From: Paenibacillus sp. UNC499MF
GTDB lineage: Bacteria; Bacillota; Bacilli; Paenibacillales; NBRC-103111
Direction of reading: 5' to 3'
Assembly (NCBI RefSeq): GCF_900107975.1
Contig: NZ_FNVF01000001.1
Location: 935,237-999,236, forward strand
Length of the DNA: 64,000 nucleotides
Position 1 is the first letter of the stretch, and each line of letters opens with the position of its first letter. Of this stretch, positions 1 to 7,423 are shown in pieces. The notes under the pieces were generated by a model that worked only from the letters and a program-made list of their open reading frames with translations, was not told where the DNA came from and did not search any database. The position numbers and the translations under genes were made by a program.

Positions 1-207
1 TCCCCGTATGGCGTGATCGTTGAGGCGCCGGATGCGGGTTCGTATCCGAAGGATACCTGGGTAACGGTGAAGGGCACGATCCGGAAGTCCGTGTATGAAG
101 GCAAAGACGTGATGAAGCTGGAGGGAGCCGTTATCCGGAAAATAAAAGAGCCGTCGTCTCCATACGTTTATCCGTATGCCGGCGATTTCGCCGATCTTGG
201 AAAATAG
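1..207 (+). CDS. C-terminal end of TIGR03943/DUF1980 family protein (partial)
   Basis: The frame is open from the first base to a TAG stop, so this is the 3' end of a gene that starts outside the window. The visible 68 residues have the pattern seen at the end of the TIGR03943 (DUF1980) family: a D-x-WV-x-V-x-G strand, a basic turn and a closing PYVYPY-like tail. Members of that family usually sit beside a predicted permease and a CobW-type GTPase and are linked by context to zinc homeostasis. Here a CobW GTPase with a Zur-type operator lies just downstream in convergent orientation, which supports the call. The number of missing N-terminal residues cannot be judged. Confidence 0.7.
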   Translation, partial: SPYGVIVEAPDAGSYPKDTWVTVKGTIRKSVYEGKDVMKLEGAVIRKIKEPSSPYVYPYAGDFADLGK

Positions 208-219
208 CGCTAAGGCAAC

Positions 220-248
220 AAAACCGCTTTCCGTCGGAAAGCGGTTTT
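220..248 (+). terminator. Intrinsic terminator after the DUF1980 gene
   Basis: A perfect 13-bp inverted repeat (AAAACCGCTTTCC / GGAAAGCGGTTTT) with a 3-base loop begins 12 bases after the stop codon. Its right arm ends in a T-run. Confidence 0.85.
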
Positions 249-259
249 GGACGTTGCAG

Positions 260-418
260 GAGCAGGTAGGTGCAAGAGCCAGCAGGTGTAAGAGCTGTAA
301 GTGCAAAGAGCTGGTAAGTGCAAGAGCCGGTAGGTGCGAGAGCCGGTAGGTGCAGGAACTGGTAGTGCAAGAGCCGGCAGGTGTAAGAGCTGGTAAGTGC
401 AAGAGCCGGTAGATTCAG
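260..418. repeat. Degenerate 16-bp minisatellite, 10 units
   Basis: Ten consecutive units of 16 bp (one of 15) follow the pattern GAGCYGGTARGTGCAA. They start at 260, 276, 292, 308, 324, 340, 356, 371, 387 and 403. Units 4 and 9 are identical, and units 5 and 6 differ only in the last base. A 16-bp period is not a multiple of three, so the array shifts frame at every unit and is not expected to encode a protein. There are no conserved repeats with unique spacers of the CRISPR kind. The stretch from 419 to 631, between the array and the end of the CobW gene, shows nothing recognisable. Confidence 0.9.
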
Positions 419-631
419 GTTATCGTACCGCTTGCGGCTCCCAGCGTACGGTGATTCGCTGTATGACGGCGGCCGGTCCACCAACTCGACTACGGGTAGA
501 CACAATCGGCAGAATAGGGAGCCGGTACAGCAAATCGTTCCGCACCACGCAAGGTGCCTATGCTCGATGCTTGGTTGGCGTTTCAGGACAGCTTGGCTGA
601 GCGGCAGGCACCTGACTGATTGTAGCTGGGG

Positions 632-1702
632 CTAATTCCGGCGGACCGGCCCTGGTTCAACGGGCAGCGGCTTTCCCGGCAGCCGTTTCCACTCTTCGCT
701 CAGCCGTTCCGTATCCAGATCGATCCCTATAAACACGAGATAGGGTTCTCCCCGGTAAAAAGAAGGCTCCCAGACACTCCGTTTTCCGGCGTACTGAAGC
801 AGATGTGTGTGTCCGGATTCTGAGAAGGTCACATACCCTTTGGCGCGGAGCAGCCCGTCCTTCCAGCGCTGGAGGAAAGCGTCCACGTCTCCTTTGGTCA
901 GCCCCGCAGCCTGATTCCACGGGAGAGTAACGGTGCGGACGCGGGAGTGGGAGGGAGCCGTTTGCAACGGGGCAGGCGAGTTCGCGGAGCGCTTGCCGCT
1001 TTCCGCACCGGCTGTGCTGGGCTCCTTCGGATGAGTCCGTATCTTCGTCATCCGGATAGGCCGGACCGTCAGAGGCCCATTCTGCGCAGGCTGGACGCCT
1101 TCCAGGATCGGCTGCAGCTCAACGCGGCAGTGAGTGGTATACACGAGCATGGCATGCCCGTTCAGCTTGCGTATCGCCTTCTCGATTTGATGCAGCCGGA
1201 TGCGGTGCACATAATCCGTTTTGTTGACCAGAATCAGGTCGGCCACTTCAACCTGCCTGCGAAGCGTCCTCACGAGCTGTCTGTCCGATGCGAACAGGCT
1301 GTTGTAATCCATGAAATTTTCCGCATCGAGCACCGTGATGACCTGCTTCAGAAATACACGGTTCAGCAGACCGGGCTCCGTAAGCACATCGGCGATTTCT
1401 TCAGGATTAGCGACCCCGGTCAGTTCAATGATAAGGATGTCCGGATTGCGCAGCATCAGCGTCTGCAAACTGCCTGTAAGCTCGCTTTTCTTACTGCAGC
1501 AGACACAGCCGTCCAGCAGTTTCTCAATCGATGCGGAGCTGTGTCCTTCCAGAATCAAGCCGTCGACATCGGCTTTGCCCAGCTCATTCATCAGAATCCC
1601 GGGGCGCAGGCCGAGTGTCTTCGATTCTTCGAGCATCCGGAGCAGAAGCGTCGTTTTACCGCTGCCCAAAAAACCGCTGAGTACGAACACAGGTATTTTC
1701 AC
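632..1702 (-). CDS. CobW/COG0523-family GTPase, probable zinc metallochaperone
   Basis: This 356-residue protein is a G3E-family P-loop GTPase. It has Walker A GFLGSGKTT at residues 10-18, the CxCC metal-binding motif (GCVCC, 65-69), a GTPase NKTD motif at 160-163 and a C-terminal CobW_C-like domain from about residue 250. Proteins of this kind deliver zinc to target enzymes when zinc is scarce, as ZagA (YciC) does in Bacillus subtilis. It starts at a GTG with an AAAGGA site about 9 bases upstream. A Zur-like operator at 1772-1792 and the nearby DUF1980 tail agree with a zinc role. Between residues 205 and 255 there is a low-complexity linker of variable type. The assignment to zinc rather than cobalt rests on the operator and the context. 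Confidence 0.88.
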   Translation of the reverse strand: MKIPVFVLSGFLGSGKTTLLLRMLEESKTLGLRPGILMNELGKADVDGLILEGHSSASIEKLLDGCVCCSKKSELTGSLQTLMLRNPDILIIELTGVANPEEIADVLTEPGLLNRVFLKQVITVLDAENFMDYNSLFASDRQLVRTLRRQVEVADLILVNKTDYVHRIRLHQIEKAIRKLNGHAMLVYTTHCRVELQPILEGVQPAQNGPLTVRPIRMTKIRTHPKEPSTAGAESGKRSANSPAPLQTAPSHSRVRTVTLPWNQAAGLTKGDVDAFLQRWKDGLLRAKGYVTFSESGHTHLLQYAGKRSVWEPSFYRGEPYLVFIGIDLDTERLSEEWKRLPGKPLPVEPGPVRRN

Positions 1703-1771
1703 GGCTCAGTTCCTTTCTGAGAGCAAATAGTTGTTAATATTGTATTCTTGTCCGGGATGGAACATGTGATA

Positions 1772-1792
1772 AAATCGTAATTATTACGTTTA
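1772..1792 (-). promoter_or_regulatory. Putative Zur box upstream of the CobW GTPase
   Basis: The core TCGTAAT-T-ATTACGT at 1775-1789 is a 7-1-7 inverted repeat that differs from the Bacillus Zur consensus (TCGTAATnATTACGA) only in the last base, and its flanks are A/T-rich as in known boxes. It lies about 70 bases upstream of the GTG start, a normal place for a repressor site. Confidence 0.8.
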
Positions 1793-1943
1793 ATTTTATT
1801 TTACAGGAAGCAGGGTCGTCCGGCAAGCCGGATACCATTTCAAGTGGGGAGGGAAAGGGAGGATCAAAGGCTGCTATACTTTCTAAATTTGTAACTTCTA
1901 TAATTATATCCGGGTAAAAAGTCCTAAATTATTTGAAGTGGTA

Positions 1944-1984
1944 AAAAAATCCTCCAAACCCATTAAAGAGTCGGAGGATTTTTA
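1944..1984 (-). terminator. Terminator of the small gene at 1999-2136
   Basis: An 11-bp stem (AAAAATCCTCC / GGAGGATTTTT) reads on the minus strand into a run of seven T. It lies just past the stop of the small gene. The stretch 1800-1943 shows nothing else recognisable. Confidence 0.75.
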
Positions 1985-1998
1985 ACTAGCCTATGCTT

Positions 1999-2136
1999 TT
2001 ATTGCAGGGACTGTTGAGTTTTGGTGGAACCCGCAAAGGTTTGAAATTGATCCTTTAATTTCTGACGGGCGTCTTTATTGCGGAGTAAGTAAGCAGCTCC
2101 TAGACCAATTGCAGTAAACATCATTTTTTTACCCAT
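1999..2136 (-). CDS. 45-residue small protein with hydrophobic N-terminus, unknown function
   Basis: A 45-codon frame starts with ATG at 2136, with a full AGGAGGT site 8 bases upstream, and ends in TAA. The product starts MGKKMMFTAIGLGAAYLLRN, a short Gly/Ala-rich segment that could be a weak membrane helix. A charged, Gln-rich tail (KDARQKLKDQFQTFAGS) follows. The layout resembles small YtxH-like envelope proteins of Bacilli, but it is too short to assign. It has its own terminator, and a strong terminator at 2264-2302 separates it from the LPMO gene upstream, so it looks monocistronic. Gene-finding thresholds would often miss it. Confidence 0.75.
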   Translation of the reverse strand: MGKKMMFTAIGLGAAYLLRNKDARQKLKDQFQTFAGSTKTQQSLQ

Positions 2137-2263
2137 TTTCGTTTACCTCCTGTATGTTAAGGTTGCTTGCTCTACAGAAAATTACCCGCTCAGCCCGATG
2201 CTAAACATTTTTCGATTCATAAACTAAAAATAGAGGATGCTCTCCCCGGAAAAAGCCTTCTTT

Positions 2264-2302
2264 TTCAATAAAAAAGACCACCCGATAAGAAATCGGATGG
2301 TC
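2264..2302 (-). terminator. Terminator of the first LPMO gene
   Basis: On the minus strand GACCATCCGAT pairs with ATCGGGTGGTC (one mismatch) around a 5-base loop, followed by a T-rich run. It lies 17 bases past the LPMO stop. Confidence 0.85.
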
Positions 2303-2318
2303 CTGCTTGTTGAGTAAA

Positions 2319-3386
2319 TTAGACGGTTTTCCAAACGTCTGCTTTACCAGGGATGTCGCCTTGTGTCCACCATTTGGCTTCGTATACGACACCGTTGTAA
2401 GTAACGCGGTTGCCTACTGTGTAAACAGAGGACGCGCTCCATGCAGGTGCAGTAGTGCCGCCGCCAGTACCGCCGGCAGTTGTTTTAGCCGTTACAGCGG
2501 AGCTTGCAGCGGAAGTGTTGCCTGCTGCATCTTTCGCTTTAACGGTGAACGTGTAGCTAGTGTCAGCCGTCAGGCCTGTCACTGTGAAGCTTGTAGTTGC
2601 GGAAGTTCCCACTTTAGTGGAACCTTGGTATACATCGTAACCAGTTACGCCGACATTGTCGGAAGAAGCGCTCCAGTTCAGAGTTACGGAGTTAGCCGTA
2701 ACGCCGGAAGCAGTTACACCTGCAGGTGCAGTTGGAGCTTGAGTGTCGGTAGGTGTGCCAGTCCCGCCACCGTTAACATTAACGTCGATTACGTTGTAGA
2801 AAGCGTTAGGCGTATCTGCGATTTCCCAAACAGCCAGGATTACGTTGTAACCGCTGCGTGCAGGAACGTTACAAGTGTGGGAAGTGGCAGGATCCGGTTT
2901 TTTACCGCCGTCTTGGAAAGAGCAGAACAGTTCGAAATCGGAACGTTTCAGAGGGGCGTTAGGATTCCAGCCTGTTTTCGTGATGTAGTATTTCCATTCT
3001 CTCGTTGCGTGTGCGGCAGTGAGCTTCCAAGTGAACGTGTTGCTTCCGCTGTTGATGTTCACTTTGGACCAGCGGTCTGCAGTTTGAGCGTTCAGCTCAG
3101 GGAAAGCGGCGCCAGCGCCGGCGATTTGACCGTCAGCAGGACCGCCTGTTGGGTAGCTGCCAGGTGCTTCAAGGCTTTGCGGCTCGTATACGATGGCTCC
3201 GCAGTTCTTGTTGATGCCTTGGTTACAAAGAGCCGCGCGGCTTGCTGGACCGGTGATGTAACCGTGAGCGGAAGCGCTTTCAGCGAAAACAAGCGAACAG
3301 ATAGCTCCGATTACAAGCGCTGCGAAAGCCACGAGAAAAGGAGAAACTTTGAAAAGAGAGCGGTTCCAAGAAATGGATTGGGACAT
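2319..3386 (-). CDS. Secreted AA10 lytic polysaccharide monooxygenase with FnIII and CBM5/12
   Basis: The 355-residue precursor has a long signal peptide ending ...ESASA at residue 40, so the mature protein begins with His41 (HGYITGP). This is the N-terminal histidine needed for the copper histidine brace. The second brace histidine is His126 in AAHATREW. Domains in order: AA10 catalytic domain (41-210), a Thr/Gly-rich linker, a fibronectin type III domain (about 220-305) and a chitin-binding CBM5/12 module (about 313-355) with the AKWWTQG signature. The expected activity is copper-dependent oxidative cleavage of crystalline chitin or cellulose outside the cell. The ATG at 3386 has GGAGG ten bases upstream. 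A second gene of the same architecture lies at 38811. Confidence 0.95.
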   Translation of the reverse strand: MSQSISWNRSLFKVSPFLVAFAALVIGAICSLVFAESASAHGYITGPASRAALCNQGINKNCGAIVYEPQSLEAPGSYPTGGPADGQIAGAGAAFPELNAQTADRWSKVNINSGSNTFTWKLTAAHATREWKYYITKTGWNPNAPLKRSDFELFCSFQDGGKKPDPATSHTCNVPARSGYNVILAVWEIADTPNAFYNVIDVNVNGGGTGTPTDTQAPTAPAGVTASGVTANSVTLNWSASSDNVGVTGYDVYQGSTKVGTSATTSFTVTGLTADTSYTFTVKAKDAAGNTSAASSAVTAKTTAGGTGGGTTAPAWSASSVYTVGNRVTYNGVVYEAKWWTQGDIPGKADVWKTV

Positions 3387-3860
3387 TATTTAAATACCTC
3401 CGATTTTAGTGAATTGGAATACAGGGAATTTAGAGCTATACTGCCGAGAATCGTACAAGAAACAATAATGACTCAAACCAGAGCAATCTGGTGGATAGGT
3501 CAGGATTCGGCATCGTAAGCAGTGAATGGCTATCTACCGAGAACAGCAAATGAGCTTTAATTCCTGCCCGTCAAAATGTTTAGCATCTACCTCCTGTCAG
3601 TTTATGTCTAAACGTTTTATTTCACCTCCTCATATCCATATTATAGTACAAGGTAGAAGTAATGGAAGTAGGTCTTTAGAACTATTTATAGACATAAAAT
3701 GGCGAAAATAGTAAAACATATCCTCCGAAATATCCTTGAATTTTGGATCTTTTTTGCAAACACCGCGTGACGGAAAAAAGTTTAGAAATAAAAGGGAAAA
3801 ATGTCGAAAGGAACGAATTAGATGTAAACATGTTTAGAACAGGAAGGAAGTGAGCCGGAT
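3387..3860. promoter_or_regulatory. Intergenic region with LPMO promoter and long 5' leader
   Basis: Reading on the minus strand there is a TATAAT at 3645-3640. AGGAGGTG follows at 3630-3623, only a few bases after the expected transcription start, and a second AGGAGGT at 3595-3589 sits next to an ATG whose frame closes after 9 codons. The LPMO leader would therefore be about 245 bases long with two Shine-Dalgarno sites not attached to real genes. Shine-Dalgarno sites at the extreme 5' end stabilise some Bacillus mRNAs. On the plus strand a TAAACATGTTTA palindrome (3825-3836) lies just before the MFS gene. Confidence 0.5.
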
Positions 3861-5057
3861 ATGAGTGTGGCGGCAGACATAAAACTGTTTATTTCAGTCA
3901 AAAAAGCGTGGGTTCTGGTTCTGGCGATGATTTTATACGGAATCGGCGTCGGGATTTTGGCGCCCATGAACGCCATTTATTTAAAAGAAGGAGTCGGACT
4001 CGGGAAAGGCGAAATCGCTTCGATTTTTGCCATTTCGCTCCTGCTTAATATGATTTTCACGATCAGTGTGGGCATCCTGAGCGATAAGATTCCGCGGAAG
4101 AAGATCATCCCCATGGCGGCCTCGGTGGTGTGTGCGGCCGGGCTGCTGATTTATATGAGAGCCGACGGATACGTATCCGCGCTCGTGGGCATGTCAATCG
4201 CATCGGCCCCGTCAGGAATGGTGATGGGCCAGATGTTTGCCATGGCCCGGAATCATTTCTCGAAGCTGGCGCCGGACATCGTGGAGATTTCGCAGCTCTG
4301 GCTGCGCGCGTCTTTCAGCGTGGGCTTTTTTACGGGACTGCTGCTGGGTGCGAACATTTATTTATGGTTTACTTTTTACGGGGTGCTCTGGGGCAATCTT
4401 GGGGGATATATGGCACTCTTCGTTCTTCTGTTGTTTTACCGGGAAACGGTGGAAGCGCCTTCCAAAGCGGTCGTTAAAAAGAGCGGCGAGCCGTTCTCGC
4501 TGGCAATGCTGATCGCGCTGCTTATGCTCTCGTGCGCCGATGCGATACGGGGATTGTATCTTCCCCTTGTCGTGAACGAGAAGTTCGGCAATCCGGAACT
4601 GATGTCTTACATATGGAGCGCGCAGGCAGTATTCGAGCTCTTGTTTATGACGGTTGCGGGCTATTGGGCGCTCAAATACGGCTTCAAGCCGGTCATTTTA
4701 TTCGCCAGCCTGTTCGCGCTCATCGTTTATCTGGTGTACGCCAATGTCGATTATTTGCCGCTCTTTTTCGCCATGCAGCCGCTGTATTCGTTTTATGTGG
4801 CCGTGCTGCTCGGGGTGGCCATGGGCTACGTCCAGCGGATGTTTTTGCACAAAACGGGATTCGGAGCCAGCCTGTACGTCGTGATTTCCCAAATGGCTTC
4901 TCTGGTCGGCTATTTCCTGCCGCTGCTTATAGAAGGCATCACTCCGGCTATCTTTTATATCCCCGGTATGCTCATCGTCGTTTCCATGCTGCTCATCACC
5001 AGAACGATGCTGAAAGAACGCCGCAGCAGAAAGGCGGAAAACGTACAAACCTTGTAA
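3861..5057 (+). CDS. MFS transporter, 12 transmembrane segments
   Basis: A 398-residue, strongly hydrophobic protein with about twelve membrane helices in two halves and the MFS loop 2-3 motif (G-x-L-S-D-K-x-x-R-K, near residue 75). A hydrophilic central loop lies near residue 195. The fold is that of drug/metabolite efflux permeases of the MFS_1 type, but no substrate can be assigned. It starts at an ATG behind GGAAGGAAGTGA. It is alone on this strand, followed by the riboswitch-controlled folD operon, so it is probably monocistronic. Confidence 0.85.
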   Translation: MSVAADIKLFISVKKAWVLVLAMILYGIGVGILAPMNAIYLKEGVGLGKGEIASIFAISLLLNMIFTISVGILSDKIPRKKIIPMAASVVCAAGLLIYMRADGYVSALVGMSIASAPSGMVMGQMFAMARNHFSKLAPDIVEISQLWLRASFSVGFFTGLLLGANIYLWFTFYGVLWGNLGGYMALFVLLLFYRETVEAPSKAVVKKSGEPFSLAMLIALLMLSCADAIRGLYLPLVVNEKFGNPELMSYIWSAQAVFELLFMTVAGYWALKYGFKPVILFASLFALIVYLVYANVDYLPLFFAMQPLYSFYVAVLLGVAMGYVQRMFLHKTGFGASLYVVISQMASLVGYFLPLLIEGITPAIFYIPGMLIVVSMLLITRTMLKERRSRKAENVQTL

Positions 5058-5102
5058 GTGATGCAGTGCAAACAGCCTGCGGCAGAGAAATCGCTCCGGT
5101 AC

Positions 5103-5131
5103 TTTACCGGAAACGCCGGCTGTGCTAAACT
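5103..5131 (+). promoter_or_regulatory. Promoter of the folD-fchA operon
   Basis: TTTACC (5103-5108) and TAAACT (5126-5131) are separated by exactly 17 bases, and the second box is preceded by TGTGC, an extended -10 type element. The predicted start near 5138 is just before the aptamer. Confidence 0.55.
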
Positions 5132-5214
5132 GAGGCCACTGGAACGGTGTGTAACTGGCGGAACGTGGGGAACCACGGGGGAGCACACGGGAAATATAGC
5201 CGTACGCCTGGGCG
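5132..5214 (+). ncRNA. ZTP (pfl) riboswitch aptamer
   Basis: The segment carries the invariant parts of the pfl/ZTP aptamer in order: ACTGGCGGAACGTGGG (5154-5169), the AACCACGGGGGAGC strand that closes the first stem-loop, a short spacer and the GCCTGGGC element (5206-5213) that forms the pseudoknot with the CGGC/GGCG region. The class senses ZTP/ZMP, which builds up when 10-formyl-tetrahydrofolate is low, and normally controls folate one-carbon genes. The genes immediately downstream are folD and fchA, exactly the expected regulon. An intrinsic terminator follows directly, so ligand binding should allow read-through. Confidence 0.9.
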
Positions 5215-5268
5215 AAAGTATTTGCGGATAACGGGAAACCGTGTCCGCGGATACTTTTTTTGTTTTCT
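5215..5268 (+). terminator. Riboswitch expression platform (intrinsic terminator)
   Basis: AAAGTATTTGCGGA pairs with TCCGCGGATACTTT (two G-U pairs), capped by an inner ACGG-GAAA-CCGT hairpin and followed by seven T. It sits directly after the aptamer and before the folD ribosome binding site. Confidence 0.88.
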
Positions 5269-5311
5269 TTTTGCAGGAAACCAATAAATCGGGGGGGCGG
5301 AGAACGTGGGA

Positions 5312-6160
5312 ATGTTGATGAAAACGGCAGATCTTGCCGGTCGGTTAAGGGAATCGATCCGAATAGAGACGGACATGTGGAAAAAGAAGGGGATCGAGCC
5401 TTCCCTGGCGGTTGTGCTCATAAAAGGTGATCCGGCTTCCGAATACTACGCCAAAGCCAAGGAAAAAACGGCCCAAAAACTCGGCATCGGTTACCGTCTG
5501 ATGGAATTCGATCCGGCTATTACGCAAACGGAACTGCTCGGTCATCTCGGAGAGCTGAACGCGGATAACAACGTGCACGGAATCATGCTGGAGCTTCCGC
5601 TGCCCCGGCACTTGAACGGGGTCGAAGCTGCGGGTCTTATCCGTCCCGATAAAGATGTGGACGGGATTAACCCAGGCAGCAAACTTGCCTGTTATCTCGG
5701 CACGGAGGGACTGTACCCGGCAACTCCCCAGTCTTGTATCCGCATTCTGCAGGAATTCGGATTTGAGCTGAAAGGACGGCATGTGGTGCTCGTCGGGCGA
5801 GGCGAAACCGTCGGCAGGCCCTTGATGCCTATGCTGCTGCGGGAGCACGCGACACTTACGGTGTGCCATTCGCACACGCAGAATCTCGCGCGTCATATTG
5901 CCGGTGCGGACATCCTCATTACAGCGGCCGGCCGGGCGGGGATGGTTACCGCGGATATGGTGCACCCGGATCTGGTCATTGTCGATGCGGGCATCAACGA
6001 AACGGACACCGGAATAGCGGGGGATGTTAGTCCGGATGCTCTGCAGCGGGTGAAAGCGATGACGCCGGTGCCGGGAGGCGTAGGAACGCTGACGACGCTC
6101 ATCTTGTTTGAAAATCTGCTGAAAGCGGTCGGAATGCAGATCGGGGAGGGAAAACTCTGA
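5312..6160 (+). CDS. folD: Bifunctional methylene-THF dehydrogenase / methenyl-THF cyclohydrolase
   Basis: The product interconverts 5,10-methylene-, 5,10-methenyl- and 10-formyl-tetrahydrofolate in the cytosol. It has the catalytic Tyr-Lys segment (SEYYAKAKEK), the DKDVDG folate-site motif, a Rossmann GRGETVGRP loop for NAD(P) and the C-terminal PVPGGVGTLT motif. It is a divergent FolD: the usual PCTPxG is PATPQS and GRSxIVGKP is GRGETVGRP. The ATG at 5312 is preferred over the GTG at 5306 because the GGAG site (5299-5302) is 9 bases from the ATG but only 3 from the GTG. It overlaps fchA by one base, so the two are translationally coupled under the ZTP riboswitch. Confidence 0.9.
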   Translation: MLMKTADLAGRLRESIRIETDMWKKKGIEPSLAVVLIKGDPASEYYAKAKEKTAQKLGIGYRLMEFDPAITQTELLGHLGELNADNNVHGIMLELPLPRHLNGVEAAGLIRPDKDVDGINPGSKLACYLGTEGLYPATPQSCIRILQEFGFELKGRHVVLVGRGETVGRPLMPMLLREHATLTVCHSHTQNLARHIAGADILITAAGRAGMVTADMVHPDLVIVDAGINETDTGIAGDVSPDALQRVKAMTPVPGGVGTLTTLILFENLLKAVGMQIGEGKL

Positions 6161-6780
6161 TGAGTGTGTACGATCAGTCCATTCGCGAATTTCTGGCCGA
6201 GGCTTCTTCGGCCTCTCCGGTTCCCGGAGGAGGAAGCATTGCCGCTTTGGCCGCAGCCCTCGGAGCCTCCATGGGTTCGATGACGGCCCGGTTGACCACG
6301 GGTGCCAAGTTCAAAGAGCAAGAAGCCGCGATGCTTGAGAACGCGGAGCTTTTCCGGCAGGCCATCGAACGGTTCGAAGCCCTGCAGGAAAAAGACATGG
6401 CTTCATTCAACCGGTTCATGAAGGCGCTGAAACTGCCGGCCGCCACTCCCGAAGAGAAGGAACGCCGGAGTCTCGCCATCCGGGAAGCCTCCGTATATGC
6501 GGCGGATGTGCCGCTGGAACTGATGGAGGCGTGCCTTGCTGTCATGCGGCGGCTGGCGGTCCTGGCCCCGGAAGTCAACAAGAACGTGGTGTCCGATCTG
6601 GGAATTGCCGTACTGATGCTGGAAGCCGCGGTACAATCCGCCTGGATCACCGTGGAAATCAACTTGAATACAATGTCCGGCGACAACCGGAAAGTGTATA
6701 GGGATAAGGGAACGCTTCTTTTGGGTGAAGCGGAAGGAATAAAGCGGGACGCTTTGGCCCAAGTAAGAGAGCGGATTTGA
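6160..6780 (+). CDS. fchA: Methenyltetrahydrofolate cyclohydrolase (FTCD-C family)
   Basis: A 206-residue protein of the formiminotransferase-cyclodeaminase C-domain family. It has the N-terminal SPVPGGGSIAALAAALGAS glycine-rich segment that binds folate and a helical body with the usual ELxxACLxVM helix. FchA hydrolyses 5,10-methenyl-THF to 10-formyl-THF. Its ATG shares the final A of the folD TGA. FolD already has cyclohydrolase activity, so this operon encodes the same step twice. That fits a need to push flux to 10-formyl-THF when ZTP accumulates. A strong terminator follows. Confidence 0.88.
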   Translation: MSVYDQSIREFLAEASSASPVPGGGSIAALAAALGASMGSMTARLTTGAKFKEQEAAMLENAELFRQAIERFEALQEKDMASFNRFMKALKLPAATPEEKERRSLAIREASVYAADVPLELMEACLAVMRRLAVLAPEVNKNVVSDLGIAVLMLEAAVQSAWITVEINLNTMSGDNRKVYRDKGTLLLGEAEGIKRDALAQVRERI

Positions 6781-6847
6781 GCGGCCGCGCGGTAGGCAAT
6801 GCTTTCCGGCCGCCGCCGGCAACATGAACCGCTTCGGATTGTGCCAG

Positions 6848-6902
6848 AAAAAAACCGTCTGAGATTCTTCTTGGAAAGAAGAGTTTCAGACGGTTTTTTT
6901 TG
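6848..6902. terminator. Bidirectional terminator between fchA and the DinB-like gene
   Basis: A long stem (AAAAAAACCGTCTGA.../...TCAGACGGTTTTTTT) is flanked by A- and T-runs on both sides. It can end transcription of both convergent genes. Confidence 0.9.
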
Positions 6903-6928
6903 CTGGCTTAACGGGGCCGGCGCGGACA

Positions 6929-7423
6929 CTATTCGTACCGGCGAGTGGCCGGCCAGGAGCCTTGAAGCTTGCGAATCAGCACGATCTCGCCGGTATGAAA
7001 AGCATCGTGCTGGATAATGCTGCCGATGCGGAAACCGACCGGATGATCGCGGTATAGAGCGTCCATGTCCGGATCGGATTTGGTGTCCAGCAGGCCCCCG
7101 ATCCGGGTATGAACGTCGTCAAGCTCGCGGAGCGTCCGCTGCCACGCTTCTTCGGAACCGTGGGTATCGGGCGTTTTGAACGTATCGTCGTTGTTTCGGG
7201 CCGAGTGGTTCTGCTCTTCGCCCAGGAGCAGTTCCAGCAGACGCTGCTTGTAATAGACCAGATGGTTAACGGTTTCCCAGATCGTATTGCCCGCTTCGCC
7301 TTGGGGCCGCCAGGAAGCCTGTTCGGCGCTTACGCCGCTGACGGCGTTTTTCAGAGGGGCATACCAGTCTTCCGTTCCGTAAGCGTTCTCCCAGCCGCGT
7401 TTAAGAAGATCCAATCCGTTCAT
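6929..7423 (-). CDS. DinB/YfiT-like four-helix metalloprotein
   Basis: The 164-residue protein has the size and helix pattern of the DinB_2 superfamily. Its three metal-ligand histidines are visible: His54 in TVNHLVYYKQ, and His139 and His143 in QHDAFHTGE. Family members include bacillithiol-dependent transferases (BstA/YfiT type) and many damage-induced proteins of unknown role. Nothing here picks the substrate. The ATG is preceded by AGGAGG. The gene stands alone. Confidence 0.82.
   Translation of the reverse strand: MNGLDLLKRGWENAYGTEDWYAPLKNAVSGVSAEQASWRPQGEAGNTIWETVNHLVYYKQRLLELLLGEEQNHSARNNDDTFKTPDTHGSEEAWQRTLRELDDVHTRIGGLLDTKSDPDMDALYRDHPVGFRIGSIIQHDAFHTGEIVLIRKLQGSWPATRRYE

Noticed and set aside
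260-418. CRISPR array
   Set aside because: Units are contiguous 16-bp tandem repeats with no spacers and no cas genes.
2201-2392. 63-codon minus-strand frame between LPMO and the small gene
   Set aside because: It spans the LPMO stop and terminator and has no ribosome site.
2307-3518. Long plus-strand open frame of about 400 codons antisense to the first LPMO gene
   Set aside because: Cys/Ser/Arg-rich with no domain; the minus strand has a full secreted LPMO with ribosome site and terminator.
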